Source: Bacillota bacterium | Lineage (GTDB): Bacteria > Bacillota > Clostridia > Acetivibrionales > DSM-1351 | Direction of reading: 5' to 3' | NCBI GenBank assembly: GCA_023412275.1 | Contig: JAEYNY010000157.1 | Location: 1-53,962, forward strand | Length of the DNA: 53,962 nt | Shown here: positions 7,951 through 17,007 of the stretch, piece by piece | Layout of the letters: each line of letters starts with the position of its first letter | Position numbering within the stretch: position 1 is the stretch's first letter | The notes under the pieces: model-generated | Seen by the model: the letters and a program-made list of their open reading frames with translations, nothing else | Databases searched by the model: none | Told to the model about the DNA's origin: nothing | Translations under genes and position numbers: made by a program

Positions 7951-9300
7951 TTATTTTGAATAAGCATCCATAATCTTTTCAAGGTTAGAATTAAGCACAT
8001 TGACTTTCTCCCATGAGTCGGAGACTATCAATGCAAAAGCTCTTCCCACGCTGCCATCAATACCTTCATGAAGCTTGTATGGAAGAGTACCGGAGGTATA
8101 TACAAATATCCCTTCCTTAGTGTCAGGATTTATTAAAATACCCTCTTTATCCAGCCTGCTGCATATATCGTTATAGTTCACCGGTTTTTCAGGAGTCAGT
8201 CTGAAGTATCTTGACAGTATCTTTTTGTCCTTCAGTATATGATTTACAAATGAAATATACGTTGATAACGTAAATCGACCGTTAATTTCAATTATAGGAA
8301 TACATATGTCCTGTTCTGTTATAATTGAGTCAATTCCGGCTACTCCGGTAAAACCCGTTTCATACAGATATCTTCCTATTTTTTGCCCATATTCAACATA
8401 GTTGTCCAGAACTCTTTGCTCCAGTTCCGGAGGCATTTTTGAGCCAATGTAAACTGTATCTCTCAGCAACTGTTCTTTAATGGAAAAGACGGTTACTTGT
8501 CCGTCAGGGGAAACGTATATTTGGTAGTTAATATCCCCTTTTTTGTTGTACCATCCCTCCACAAGCCATTTACTGTCTGTCCTGCCTCTGGAGAACCGTG
8601 CTATCATCCTTAGGCTTGATTCTAACTTTTCCTTGCTGTCTACTATGTATAAGCCCTTGCCTGACGCACCCTTTGGCTCTTTAATAATCACTTTACTAAA
8701 GAACGGCTTGTTATTAGTCAGTCTTTCATATTCTTCCCTGATTTCATCGGCGGAACTGCACACCCTGCCTTGGCATACAGTTAAACCAAGATTTTCAGAT
8801 ATTTCTCTGTTAAATATCTTGTCATTGATTTTTGCATTAATATGAGAAGGTGCTCCCATTATCCTCATTCCTGTCTTTTGGGCAATTTCCTCTTCAAGAT
8901 GAGTGACTCCATACGGAACGAAATACAAATCATTGGCTTTTTCCGCTGCCTCTTTTAATTTATTAAGTAAGCCTTTATCTCCTAGTACCAACTCTGAAAT
9001 TGGAGTTAATAAATCAGCATTTTCAGGGGATAGTATGGTTGGAATAGAAAAACCCATTCTTTTTAGGTTTTCCAGATAATCTTCATCAGGCATTTCACGA
9101 AGAATAATAATATCCTGTTCTCTGCATATGAGAAGATTCATTTCTTCCATACGGTTTACGGCAATGTCCTCCTGCCTGTTAACAACCCCTGTACTCAAGT
9201 TACTCCAGTATTTTTCCGCACCTATATTACAAAGCCATACTATGGTTCCTTTGCTTCTTTCTGTTGTAAGAAGGCTAATTAAGTTAAAACCGTTTTCCAT
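7951..9300 (-). CDS. ATP-grasp amino acid:ACP ligase (BtrJ-like)
   Basis: The 449-residue protein has a pre-ATP-grasp N-terminal region and an ATP-grasp core. The core shows the nucleotide-binding lysine and glycine loop IIKEPKGASGKG (K207, loop 211-216), VEGWYN near 248 and the metal-binding EINGR (E338, N340, R342). BtrJ of the butirosin pathway uses this fold to ligate glutamate to the carrier protein BtrI with ATP. The gene sits immediately upstream of ACP1 and five bases after the decarboxylase stop, so the trio is clearly co-transcribed. I see no good Shine-Dalgarno before its ATG, so translation may depend on coupling. The amino acid substrate cannot be read from sequence. Confidence 0.75.
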   Translation of the reverse strand: MENGFNLISLLTTERSKGTIVWLCNIGAEKYWSNLSTGVVNRQEDIAVNRMEEMNLLICREQDIIILREMPDEDYLENLKRMGFSIPTILSPENADLLTPISELVLGDKGLLNKLKEAAEKANDLYFVPYGVTHLEEEIAQKTGMRIMGAPSHINAKINDKIFNREISENLGLTVCQGRVCSSADEIREEYERLTNNKPFFSKVIIKEPKGASGKGLYIVDSKEKLESSLRMIARFSRGRTDSKWLVEGWYNKKGDINYQIYVSPDGQVTVFSIKEQLLRDTVYIGSKMPPELEQRVLDNYVEYGQKIGRYLYETGFTGVAGIDSIITEQDICIPIIEINGRFTLSTYISFVNHILKDKKILSRYFRLTPEKPVNYNDICSRLDKEGILINPDTKEGIFVYTSGTLPYKLHEGIDGSVGRAFALIVSDSWEKVNVLNSNLEKIMDAYSK

Positions 9301-9305
9301 ACATT

Positions 9306-10556
9306 TTAAAGAAGATTTTTATCCAGAGGCTTTTGTCTTAGCAAAAAATCTTCTTTTTCCCACCTTTCTCTGAGAATATATGTTCTACCTTCATAATACT
9401 GAACCTCAGCCGGTAGCGGATGACTCAGGAAAAGTCCTGGACTCTGTGTTATTCCATAAGCTCCTGACTTTTCAATTGCTACTATGTCTCCTGCAACAGC
9501 TTCGGGCAGCATAACATTCTGACCTATAACATCTGTTGGAGTGCATAAAGGGCCTACTACATTTATCTGTTCTTCGTTGCCTGACTTATTTAGGATATGC
9601 ATTGGAAAATTGTTTCTAATGTGTCTTCCAAGGAAAGCAGATGACGCATGCTGGTTTGAGCCACCGTCACAGACCAGATATTTTCTGCCTTTACATTCTT
9701 TTTTGTAAAGAATTTTTGTAAGATATGTTCCCGATTCAGCCATAAGAAATCTTCCGCTTTCTACAAAAACCTGCGTATCAGAAAGTCTGTCCTTGTATTG
9801 ATCCCATATTTCACTAAACTCATTGCGGAGTATGTCCATATCAAGAGTACTATCATCCTTGAAGTAAGGTACACCAAAGCCCCCTCCTAGGTTAAGGAAC
9901 TTGAGATTAAAACAGTATTTTTCCGAGGTATCCAATGCGAGCTTTATAATTTGCTCCATACTCTGAACAATACTATGGGCATTTAGCGCCTGTGTCCCTG
10001 TATATATATGTATCCCAATTACATTTAGGTTTGTTAGTGTTTTTAATTCCTTAAATACACTTTCCATATGAATCTGATCTATCCCGAATTGAGAAGCAAC
10101 ACCTGACATTTTAATGCCCGAGCCGGCAATGTCAAAGTCAGGATTTATCCTCATAGAGATATCAACTACCCTGCCTTTTTGAGCTGCTATTTCATTAATT
10201 GCTTCTGCTTCTTCCAGACTTTCAATATTAATACTGTAAATGCCTGTTTCCACAGCATATTTCAATTCTTCATATGTTTTTCCGGGACTTGTAAATATGA
10301 TTTTATCAGGTGAAAATCCTGCTGAAAGTGCAGTGTGCAATTCTCCGGAGGATGCCGTTTCAATGCAGCTGCCAAGCTTCTTGAACAACTGACATAACCC
10401 CATAAGGGGGTTTGCCTTCATAGAGTAAAATATCCCAAATTCCTGGGGCAAACTGTCCTTGAGCAGTGTATACTGAGATATGATTTTCTCAGTATCATAA
10501 ACGTAGACAGGCGTTCCATATCCTGTTGCGATATCATTGAGTATTTTGTCGTTCAT
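9306..10556 (-). CDS. PLP-dependent carrier-bound amino acid decarboxylase (BtrK-like, fold III)
   Basis: This 416-residue alanine-racemase-fold decarboxylase carries the PLP lysine K47 in FYSMKANP, HIYTGTQ near 183-189, the phosphate-binding GGGFG at 224-228, ESGRF near 266-270, CDGGSNQH near 296-303, C338 in GPLCTPTD, and Y367 in SGAYG. It belongs with diaminopimelate/ornithine decarboxylases but, as in BtrK, is adjacent to an ACP and an ATP-grasp ligase. That supports decarboxylation of an aminoacyl-ACP (in butirosin, glutamyl-BtrI to GABA-BtrI). It differs clearly from the lysA paralogue at 36816-38066. The start is fixed by GGAGGGACAT before the ATG. It could instead act on a free amino acid. 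Confidence 0.75.
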   Translation of the reverse strand: MNDKILNDIATGYGTPVYVYDTEKIISQYTLLKDSLPQEFGIFYSMKANPLMGLCQLFKKLGSCIETASSGELHTALSAGFSPDKIIFTSPGKTYEELKYAVETGIYSINIESLEEAEAINEIAAQKGRVVDISMRINPDFDIAGSGIKMSGVASQFGIDQIHMESVFKELKTLTNLNVIGIHIYTGTQALNAHSIVQSMEQIIKLALDTSEKYCFNLKFLNLGGGFGVPYFKDDSTLDMDILRNEFSEIWDQYKDRLSDTQVFVESGRFLMAESGTYLTKILYKKECKGRKYLVCDGGSNQHASSAFLGRHIRNNFPMHILNKSGNEEQINVVGPLCTPTDVIGQNVMLPEAVAGDIVAIEKSGAYGITQSPGLFLSHPLPAEVQYYEGRTYILRERWEKEDFLLRQKPLDKNLL

Positions 10557-10565
10557 ATGTCCCTC

Positions 10566-11276
10566 CTATTCTGTATCCTCCAAAGTATTATTTATTATTT
10601 TCACTATTGATTCGACATTATTGTGAATGTAAAAATGCCCCCCGTTAAAGGTATAAAAGGTACAGCTTTTTTTGGTATACTGTTCCCAGCATTTCATATC
10701 TTCAATGGCTGCCAGTTCGTCATTTGTACCCGAAAGCACTGAAATATCAATATCAAATTTCTGTATACGGGGATTATGACCGTATGTCTCCAATATTGTG
10801 TAGTCTGCACGAAGAGTATTGACAGCATTTTCCACCAATCGGGTATACTTTAATAGTTTTTCAGGTATTCCGCCAAGACTTACTGCTTCCTGTATTAACT
10901 CATCATCAGATAACAAATGCATATTCTTTCCCTGCTTTTCAATACATGGAGGGTACCTTCCCGAAAAGAATACATGCACTGGTAATTTCAACCCCTTTTC
11001 ATAGAGTTTACATATCAATTCATAGGTTATTATACTTCCCATACTGTGGCCGAAAACAGCATAGTCGCTGTCATGTGTTTCATTTTTAACAAAACTTGCT
11101 ATATCCTCCACAGCCTCCCCCATACTTTTATAAAATGGGTCTTTAGCTCTTTTAGACCTCCCCGAAAGTTCAATAGGGCACAGTTTTATGGAGCTATTCA
11201 AATAAGTTTTCCATCTTGCATATACATCCGCAGAACCTCCTGCATATGGTAAACAAAAGAGTTTAATTTCTTTCAT
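10566..11276 (-). CDS. Type II thioesterase (alpha/beta hydrolase)
   Basis: The 236-residue protein starts with the typical LFCLPYAGGSA motif and has the nucleophile elbow GHSMG with S78, a likely acid D186 (SGTNDE) and a catalytic His H214 (GGHFYIH). This is the RifR/GrsT-type thioesterase family that clears stalled or wrong acyl groups from carrier proteins. Its Shine-Dalgarno AGGAGG overlaps the end of the upstream BtrH-type gene. In this cluster it most likely edits ACP1 and ACP2. It could also release the product. Confidence 0.9.
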   Translation of the reverse strand: MKEIKLFCLPYAGGSADVYARWKTYLNSSIKLCPIELSGRSKRAKDPFYKSMGEAVEDIASFVKNETHDSDYAVFGHSMGSIITYELICKLYEKGLKLPVHVFFSGRYPPCIEKQGKNMHLLSDDELIQEAVSLGGIPEKLLKYTRLVENAVNTLRADYTILETYGHNPRIQKFDIDISVLSGTNDELAAIEDMKCWEQYTKKSCTFYTFNGGHFYIHNNVESIVKIINNTLEDTE

Positions 11277-11277
11277 T

Positions 11278-12396
11278 TTATGCCTCCTGTTTATAGCTTA
11301 ATTCAAGAAGCTTATCAACTGCACGGCTTTCGGTTCCCTTTATGAGTTCCAGTTGCCTGCATATATTGTTCATAATTTCCTTATTTTTTGTTAAAGCCAA
11401 ACGAAGGAACAAATTGGATACGATTTCCCATTTCGCCGATGAGTCCTTTAGACAATCGCAGATTTCCTCAGTATCACTAACCATTGTTGATATTTCCTTG
11501 AGAAACACCATAAACCTTGTCCTACTCCTTGATATTAGCTTAAATGCCGTATTGTAATACCTCAAAAGAGAAAATAATTCATCATCGGGCATAGTGTCCC
11601 TTTTAAATAATAAATCTCTTGTGAATATGTCCAGTGCCGGCAATCCGCATTTATATCCGAGAATATCCTTTTCGCCCTTCATCCGCCTTAAGCTTTCAGC
11701 TATAATATTTTTACAGCTGTCATAACCCGGTTTGAAACATTCTTTGCTAACTTCCATCCACATATTTCTTATGGGCTTGGTATATGAACCCTGATCGTTA
11801 TCGGAATTTCTTGCACATATAAAATCTTCTACAGACATTCTCCCGTCAAAATCACTTTTGGAAAGATCATACTTGTCGAAAATTTCAACATATCCCTCTT
11901 CCTTGTTATATCCCGTTACAACAACGGCATGTGCCCCGTGAGCTTTATGATATGCACTGTGATAACTCATATGGTACATGTCAACAACTGTTATCACAGG
12001 AATTCCCATGTCTATCAGTTCTATGAGCCTCTCATGGGCTATTTGGGGGTTGTCTTCAACATATAATGAAATTTTCACTTTGTTGTCTGTCAATTTTTGT
12101 ACTTCACTTTTGTCTCGTTTGCTATAATGCGTAACCGCCGGAAAGTAAACGTATTCAAGGGAAGTGTTCAGTTGTTCCTCAGAAAACTCAAAAGAGCGTG
12201 AGGGTTTATGTAAATAGTTTAAACCTATATATCCTGTATCTTCGTCATACATAAAGGACAGATAATCCGCCAGAATCAATTCCGGTTTCAACCCATAGTG
12301 TGCTACAATTGCTCCATAGGCATTTTGAAAACAGTCATTTACGTAAGGGACAAAGTATCGCGGTACCCCGTCAATTGAACGGCTTAAAGTATTCAT
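11278..12396 (-). CDS. Short BtrH-type acyltransferase (BtrH_N plus DUF4872-like), copy D
   Basis: I set the start at the ATG with AAGGGAG six bases upstream, giving 372 residues and a 26-base overlap with the kinase gene. The N-terminal domain has VPRYFVPYVNDCFQNAYGA with a candidate nucleophile C22, then H156 (HGAHAVVVTGY) and D174 (EIFDKYD). This order matches BtrH and papain-like Cys-His-Asp enzymes. The C-terminal 170 residues are helical (DUF4872-like). It lacks the extra beta-sandwich of the two long copies and is closely related to the protein at 17008-18147. The likely role is transfer of an ACP-bound acyl group to an amine acceptor; a hydrolytic role is possible. Confidence 0.7.
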   Translation of the reverse strand: MNTLSRSIDGVPRYFVPYVNDCFQNAYGAIVAHYGLKPELILADYLSFMYDEDTGYIGLNYLHKPSRSFEFSEEQLNTSLEYVYFPAVTHYSKRDKSEVQKLTDNKVKISLYVEDNPQIAHERLIELIDMGIPVITVVDMYHMSYHSAYHKAHGAHAVVVTGYNKEEGYVEIFDKYDLSKSDFDGRMSVEDFICARNSDNDQGSYTKPIRNMWMEVSKECFKPGYDSCKNIIAESLRRMKGEKDILGYKCGLPALDIFTRDLLFKRDTMPDDELFSLLRYYNTAFKLISRSRTRFMVFLKEISTMVSDTEEICDCLKDSSAKWEIVSNLFLRLALTKNKEIMNNICRQLELIKGTESRAVDKLLELSYKQEA

Positions 12397-13063
12397 ATAT
12401 CTCCCTTCTGCCTGAAATATAATCATTCACGCATTTTACCACAGTATCTGTATCTTCATTAACAGTAATAATATTGGTCTCATTTTGGATTGTTTTGCTG
12501 TTAAACAAAAACAAATATTCTCTCCTTAGCTTAGTCAGGTAATAAAGTTCCTTGTTTTTTAAAAGCTTACTTTTCCTGATGAGCTTATTTGTGTGGAATA
12601 GGTCTTTTCCTCTTTTTTTGATTCTTCTATCACAAACTTCAGGGCTTACATCCAGAAAGAACACCATGGCCGGTTTTATAACAAGCTTGTGCAAGAACTT
12701 TCCGATTGTTCCCCCTGCCCCGTTTACACCATCGCGGGTCAAACCTGTATATATGTATCTGTCTGCAATTAAAATATAATTTTTCTTTAAAAGCGGAACG
12801 ACTTTAAAAAGGTAATCTATAAGGAAACTAATCCATTGAAAAAAGCTGTATATCCCGGGTGTCAGTAATCCTCTGGAGTCAAATACTTTGATTATATTTC
12901 TTATTACCTTATTTGAATTCCATTCCAACACACTGGTTTTATATCCATTATCGGTCAGGTACTTTGTGAGCACTCTTACACTCTCGGTTTTCCCGCAGCC
13001 GCTTACTCCCTCGAATACTATCAACATACCGTTCACGCTTGATGTACTTTTTTCTTGTTGCAT
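12371..13063 (-). CDS. Thymidylate-kinase-like P-loop kinase
   Basis: The 230-residue protein has Walker A GVSGCGKT at 19-26, the thymidylate-kinase-type DRY at 101-103 (LIADRYIYTG) and a lysine/arginine-rich LID-like segment (RRIKKRGKD). Canonical TMP kinase would be about 210 residues. The residues after DRY and the LID region look divergent, so a housekeeping dTMP role is unlikely. In this cluster it probably phosphorylates a pathway intermediate or resistance target (inference). An internal ATG at codon 13 is an alternative start. Its 3' end overlaps the following acyltransferase gene. Confidence 0.7.
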   Translation of the reverse strand: MQQEKSTSSVNGMLIVFEGVSGCGKTESVRVLTKYLTDNGYKTSVLEWNSNKVIRNIIKVFDSRGLLTPGIYSFFQWISFLIDYLFKVVPLLKKNYILIADRYIYTGLTRDGVNGAGGTIGKFLHKLVIKPAMVFFLDVSPEVCDRRIKKRGKDLFHTNKLIRKSKLLKNKELYYLTKLRREYLFLFNSKTIQNETNIITVNEDTDTVVKCVNDYISGRREIYEYFKPFN

Positions 13064-13149
13064 AAGCCTTCACATCCATAAATTTATTTATGTAAACTTA
13101 AATAATATTGCTTTAAGTGAAGAACCTCATGTAACGCATTTCTGCTATT

Positions 13150-14259
13150 CTACAAGCTATTTCTGAACTTATAGCTCTCTGTGTAGTCAAGAGCAGCTTT
13201 TCTGCCTTTTACAAGGTTTTCATGGAGCTCTCGCAATATTGCCATAGAGAAATCCATCTCTTTCCAAGCATTGTAAGTAATTCCGTAGCCAAGTTGTTCC
13301 CACAATCGGGTGTTCTTTTTTTCATGCTCGCCAAAGGGTTCCAGCATTATCATGGGTGTTGCAGAAGATATTGAATCCATAAGAGTTCCGGCACCCGGTT
13401 TCCCAATGATTGCCTTTGTATTCTTTGTAATATCAAAAAGCTCATGATATTCTTCTTTATTTTTAAATACAGGTTCTTCATCAGGTGTTATCTGGGCTAA
13501 GGGCGGAAACTCATAAATGCCTTTTTCATTTTTATTCCAGGCTCTCCATGAAGGATCAACCATAAAGCATCTGTCTCCATCCCTTTTTCTTGAAGCTTCC
13601 TGAATTTCATACAGTACAATATCCAACTGGAAACCTTTCTCCTGCAGTTCGGGTATTTTCCCCTGATAGGTTCCCATTCCCCAACCTCCTCCATGTATAA
13701 TGAATCTCTCCGGCCTTTTATGGAATGGGATTGGCTCTTCATATACAATTGGAATCTGAAACTGAATTTGACTGTTTTCAAAATCATACAGGCAAACTTC
13801 CTTATAGTTAAAGTTATAGTCTGGCTTATACTGCTGAAGGCTTTTCCATGATGGGGGCAGGTCACAGTCCACATACAGTATTTCTGCATTAACAGTTTCA
13901 GGAGCTATCCTTTCCCTGTATTCGTCGATTACGTGAAGCCAGTGCCCCGACAATACTATGAAATCTCTTCTGTTTTCTTCCGTCCAACTTTTCAGCAGCT
14001 CATCTGCCAGCTTATTGTCAATACTCTGACGAATATCCATAGGCATTCTTGCAGACATCAAGGCAACGGCAAAGTTACTGTGATATGCCTTCCGACTCTT
14101 TTGTATTCCGTCCCTCTTATCTTTTGAAATAAGATTCTCGAATACTTCTATTTCAGTGGAAACTCCCTTTTCCCGTAATCTGCGGTCTATAAGAAGTCCC
14201 GGAATATACAGCCCAAGTCCGAAACCTGAGCAGAGTATTGTCACTGTTCTTTTTTCCAT
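13150..14259 (-). CDS. GT-B fold glycosyltransferase (MurG/UGT-like)
   Basis: The ATG at 14259 is favoured by AAGGAG nine bases upstream over a nearer TTG, giving 369 residues. An N-terminal Rossmann-like start (ILCSGFGLGLYIPG) leads to HGGGWGMG near 189-196 and the donor-site-like GKPGAGTLMDSISSATPMIM followed by EPFGEHEKKN (about 286-318). This matches the G-x-G-T ... E ... P ... (D/E)Q/H ... N pattern of MurG and UDP-glycosyltransferases. It suggests a sugar transfer step or an N-acetylglucosaminyl-type reaction in the pathway. Donor and acceptor are unknown. There is no signal peptide. Confidence 0.65.
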   Translation of the reverse strand: MEKRTVTILCSGFGLGLYIPGLLIDRRLREKGVSTEIEVFENLISKDKRDGIQKSRKAYHSNFAVALMSARMPMDIRQSIDNKLADELLKSWTEENRRDFIVLSGHWLHVIDEYRERIAPETVNAEILYVDCDLPPSWKSLQQYKPDYNFNYKEVCLYDFENSQIQFQIPIVYEEPIPFHKRPERFIIHGGGWGMGTYQGKIPELQEKGFQLDIVLYEIQEASRKRDGDRCFMVDPSWRAWNKNEKGIYEFPPLAQITPDEEPVFKNKEEYHELFDITKNTKAIIGKPGAGTLMDSISSATPMIMLEPFGEHEKKNTRLWEQLGYGITYNAWKEMDFSMAILRELHENLVKGRKAALDYTESYKFRNSL

Positions 14260-14303
14260 AGGATTCAACTCCTTGGCATATAGTTGTAGTTCCTCTAATT
14301 ATT

Positions 14304-15461
14304 TTAAGACTGGCCTTCGCCGAATTTTGCATCAAGGAACCTATTCATACCCGTAGCTTTGCTCTGATCTATATTCAAAATTCTGTTCACATCAAAAAGC
14401 CTTGTAAAGAAATCATATGGCCACTTTGACGGTTCTTTATTTTCAATTGCGTACTCATCCAGGTAAGAAAGATCCTCTGGTTTGAAGCTGTCCTTTACAA
14501 ACTGAGGTACTATCTCTCCAAACATAAGCTCTATATAATAGAAGTTATAGTAAACAATTTTCTCCAAATTGTACTCTTTAACTCTTTCAACAAGGAGATT
14601 CCAGTCAATCTTGTCAAAGAATTTGCGTATGTACATAAATAAATCTGCAAACTTGTAAATTTTCAGGTCTTTAAGGCTTGCTATCCATATCATAAGACAT
14701 GCTTCTTTGTACAGATGGCAGCTAAGTTGGATAATATTATCTATATAGTCCAACATGTAACCCTTTGTGTTATTTATTTCAACAGGTACAGCTCTTTGTA
14801 TAAGGTCTTTTGTCATTACCTTATAAGGGCAGTTACCTTTCCAGAGAATGTCGTGGTTTACATCAACTTCAACAAGCTTTGCGAACTTGTTATCGCTGAG
14901 TTTAAGGAACTGGTGTATTTCATGTGTTGCCATCTGGTGCAGAACTTTTTGTTTTCTTGGTACTTCTACTATTACATCCTTCTCCTCATCGTAATTACCC
15001 TGTATATAGCCAAGGTCTTCAAGAGCCTTTACTACAGTTCCTACGTCATCCAGATTCATAAGCATATCCAAGTCATTGAAGATTCTTGATTCTATTGAAG
15101 GATATACTATACTCGCAAGGAGGTTTCCTTTTAGAACAGGAACTACAAGATTATACTTTTCAAACTCCTTGAGTATTTCTGAAAGCTTCTCCAGATAACA
15201 GTTGTTTCTTTCACCAAACACTGCCCACTGAGTATCCATAAGTCTTTGAAGTTCTTTTTCCATTGAATCGTAAAGATTAAACTTCTTGAGGTTGTACCGG
15301 AACATAGGCAGGGTTCTATGTGTAATCATCTGGTATATTGCTTCTGACCAGTCAACACCGCCATCCAGCATTTTTTTTAGCTCATCACCCTGTGAATCAT
15401 TCATTTCCACTGCAGTAAGTAATACAAGCTGTCTTTCCTTTGATATCTCTTCTCTTTTCAT
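14304..15461 (-). CDS. Nucleotidyltransferase-fold protein (NTP_transf_5 type)
   Basis: The 385-residue protein contains the family hallmark VPVLKGN (about 107-113), followed by SRIFNDLDMLMN, where D130 and D132 form the paired metal-binding aspartates of the polymerase-beta fold. The rest is helical. Relatives occur in peptide and small-molecule gene clusters, but their reactions are mostly unknown. Here it could adenylylate or otherwise nucleotidylate a sugar, amine or protein. Its Shine-Dalgarno is a GGGGG run eight bases from the ATG. It is packed 15 bases after the AMP ligase gene. Confidence 0.65.
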   Translation of the reverse strand: MKREEISKERQLVLLTAVEMNDSQGDELKKMLDGGVDWSEAIYQMITHRTLPMFRYNLKKFNLYDSMEKELQRLMDTQWAVFGERNNCYLEKLSEILKEFEKYNLVVPVLKGNLLASIVYPSIESRIFNDLDMLMNLDDVGTVVKALEDLGYIQGNYDEEKDVIVEVPRKQKVLHQMATHEIHQFLKLSDNKFAKLVEVDVNHDILWKGNCPYKVMTKDLIQRAVPVEINNTKGYMLDYIDNIIQLSCHLYKEACLMIWIASLKDLKIYKFADLFMYIRKFFDKIDWNLLVERVKEYNLEKIVYYNFYYIELMFGEIVPQFVKDSFKPEDLSYLDEYAIENKEPSKWPYDFFTRLFDVNRILNIDQSKATGMNRFLDAKFGEGQS

Positions 15462-15476
15462 TCACATTTCCCCCTG

Positions 15477-16991
15477 TCATTTTTTCAAGCTTTGGTATAA
15501 TTCTTTAACATCCTTTTTGCTTATTTCCCCTATTGCATTTCTCGGTATTTCAGGTATTATGTATATTTCCTTCGGTACTTTTCTGTCTTCAAGCTGTATG
15601 TTGCACCATTTGTATATATCCTTTACTTCTGCTTGACAGCCTTCTTTTAAGACCACCATGGCAACAATTTTCTGCCCCAGTTTCTCGTCATCAACACCTA
15701 TTACGGCACATTCCTTGACTACCGGATTTTTAAGCATAACTTCTTCTATATCTATTGGATATGCTCTGCTTCCGCCCTGCATAATCATGTCGTCGTTCCT
15801 GCTGAGTACAAAGAAACGTCCTTCTTCGTCCTTATAGCCAAGGTCTCTTACACGGAAACCTTTTTCACCAAGAACTTCTGCTGTAAGCTCAGGTGAATTA
15901 TAGTAGCCGTCCATCATGTAATCGCTAGTTATATATAGTTCTCCTATCTCGCCTACTTGGGCTTCACTTCCATCTTCCATGTAGATTTTTACACCGCAGC
16001 CTCTCATAGGTTTTCCAATTACACATGGCAGAGTTGTTACATCTTCATGTTCACCGAAGGTTACTCGGGCTGATGCCTCAGATGTGCCATAGGCATTGAA
16101 AACTCTTGCCCCCGGGAATGCTTCAGCTGCACGACGGTAGATTGTCATTGGATTTACCATTCCACCTATAAGAACTCTTTTAACTGAGCTGATATCATAA
16201 TTTTTTAATTGAGAATACTCTAGAATTTGTAAAAGCATTGTTCTTACTATGTAAAAATTAGTTGCCTTATACTCCTGAACTGCCTTTAAGAATATTGCAG
16301 GATGGAATACATTGTTCAGAAGGATAATTCCCCCTCCTCGGCTTATTGCCATGAGCACGTCCCCTGATATTGGACTCGCCTGAGCAAGAGACCTTGGCAG
16401 GATAGTCCGTTCGTCGCTGGTGAAACCCAGATGTTCTGCAACTGCTAATGCATTTCCTACAATTGCATGATTTGAGAGTACTATTCCCTTTGGTCTTGAA
16501 GTAGAGCCTGATGTGAAGCATATACCGAAAGTATCTTCTTTTATATCTGTAAGTTCACGTTTTTCCTTTTTGAACTCATGTTTTTCAAATGTACCGTTTT
16601 CCTGTAAAACAAGTACTATTCTTATGTTCATATTGTCAATGCTTTCAAGAACAGAGTTATATCCTTTAGGATCTGTTATCAAAAGTTCAACATCTGTGTA
16701 GTTTATAAGGTCTGTAAGGGTATCTCCCTTAAATTGATACGAAAGTGATACAAAAACCTTTTTCTGCCGGTTTAAGCCCAACATGCTTGTAATGAATTCT
16801 GTACAATTCGGCAGGTAGATTCCGCCTATTTTGAAATCCCAACCTTCAATAAGTGCACAAAAGTCCAAAACCTTTTCATATATCTGTCCATAAGTAAATT
16901 TATTGTCATTATATATTAGTAATATATTATCTCTATACTTCTCACAGCTCTCGTTAAACAGATTCCATGGTGAGTATTCAATTTCTTTCAC
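15477..16991 (-). CDS. Adenylate-forming acid:ACP/CoA ligase
   Basis: The 504-residue ANL-family protein starts at a GTG with GAAGGGAAG eight bases upstream. Core motifs are the P-loop TSGSTSRPKG (160-169), YGTSE (301-305), D383 in VRDLGY and a C-terminal domain with PRNAIGEISKKD. The last motif normally reads GK, where the lysine helps adenylation; here E489 replaces it and the next lysines are at 492-493. It lies between ACP2/acyltransferase C and the nucleotidyltransferase, so a role in loading a carboxylic acid onto ACP2 is likely. The substrate could not be read, and the missing lysine leaves activity open. Confidence 0.75.
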   Translation of the reverse strand: MKEIEYSPWNLFNESCEKYRDNILLIYNDNKFTYGQIYEKVLDFCALIEGWDFKIGGIYLPNCTEFITSMLGLNRQKKVFVSLSYQFKGDTLTDLINYTDVELLITDPKGYNSVLESIDNMNIRIVLVLQENGTFEKHEFKKEKRELTDIKEDTFGICFTSGSTSRPKGIVLSNHAIVGNALAVAEHLGFTSDERTILPRSLAQASPISGDVLMAISRGGGIILLNNVFHPAIFLKAVQEYKATNFYIVRTMLLQILEYSQLKNYDISSVKRVLIGGMVNPMTIYRRAAEAFPGARVFNAYGTSEASARVTFGEHEDVTTLPCVIGKPMRGCGVKIYMEDGSEAQVGEIGELYITSDYMMDGYYNSPELTAEVLGEKGFRVRDLGYKDEEGRFFVLSRNDDMIMQGGSRAYPIDIEEVMLKNPVVKECAVIGVDDEKLGQKIVAMVVLKEGCQAEVKDIYKWCNIQLEDRKVPKEIYIIPEIPRNAIGEISKKDVKELYQSLKK

Positions 16992-17007
16992 TTAAGTCGC
17001 TTCCCTT

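Noticed and set aside
13497..13889. 130-residue minus-strand reading frame inside the glycosyltransferase gene
   Set aside because: Alternative frame of a gene with clear GT-B motifs; no family features of its own.
14715..15089. 124-residue plus-strand reading frame
   Set aside because: Antisense to the nucleotidyltransferase gene and of biased Tyr/Ile/Leu composition.
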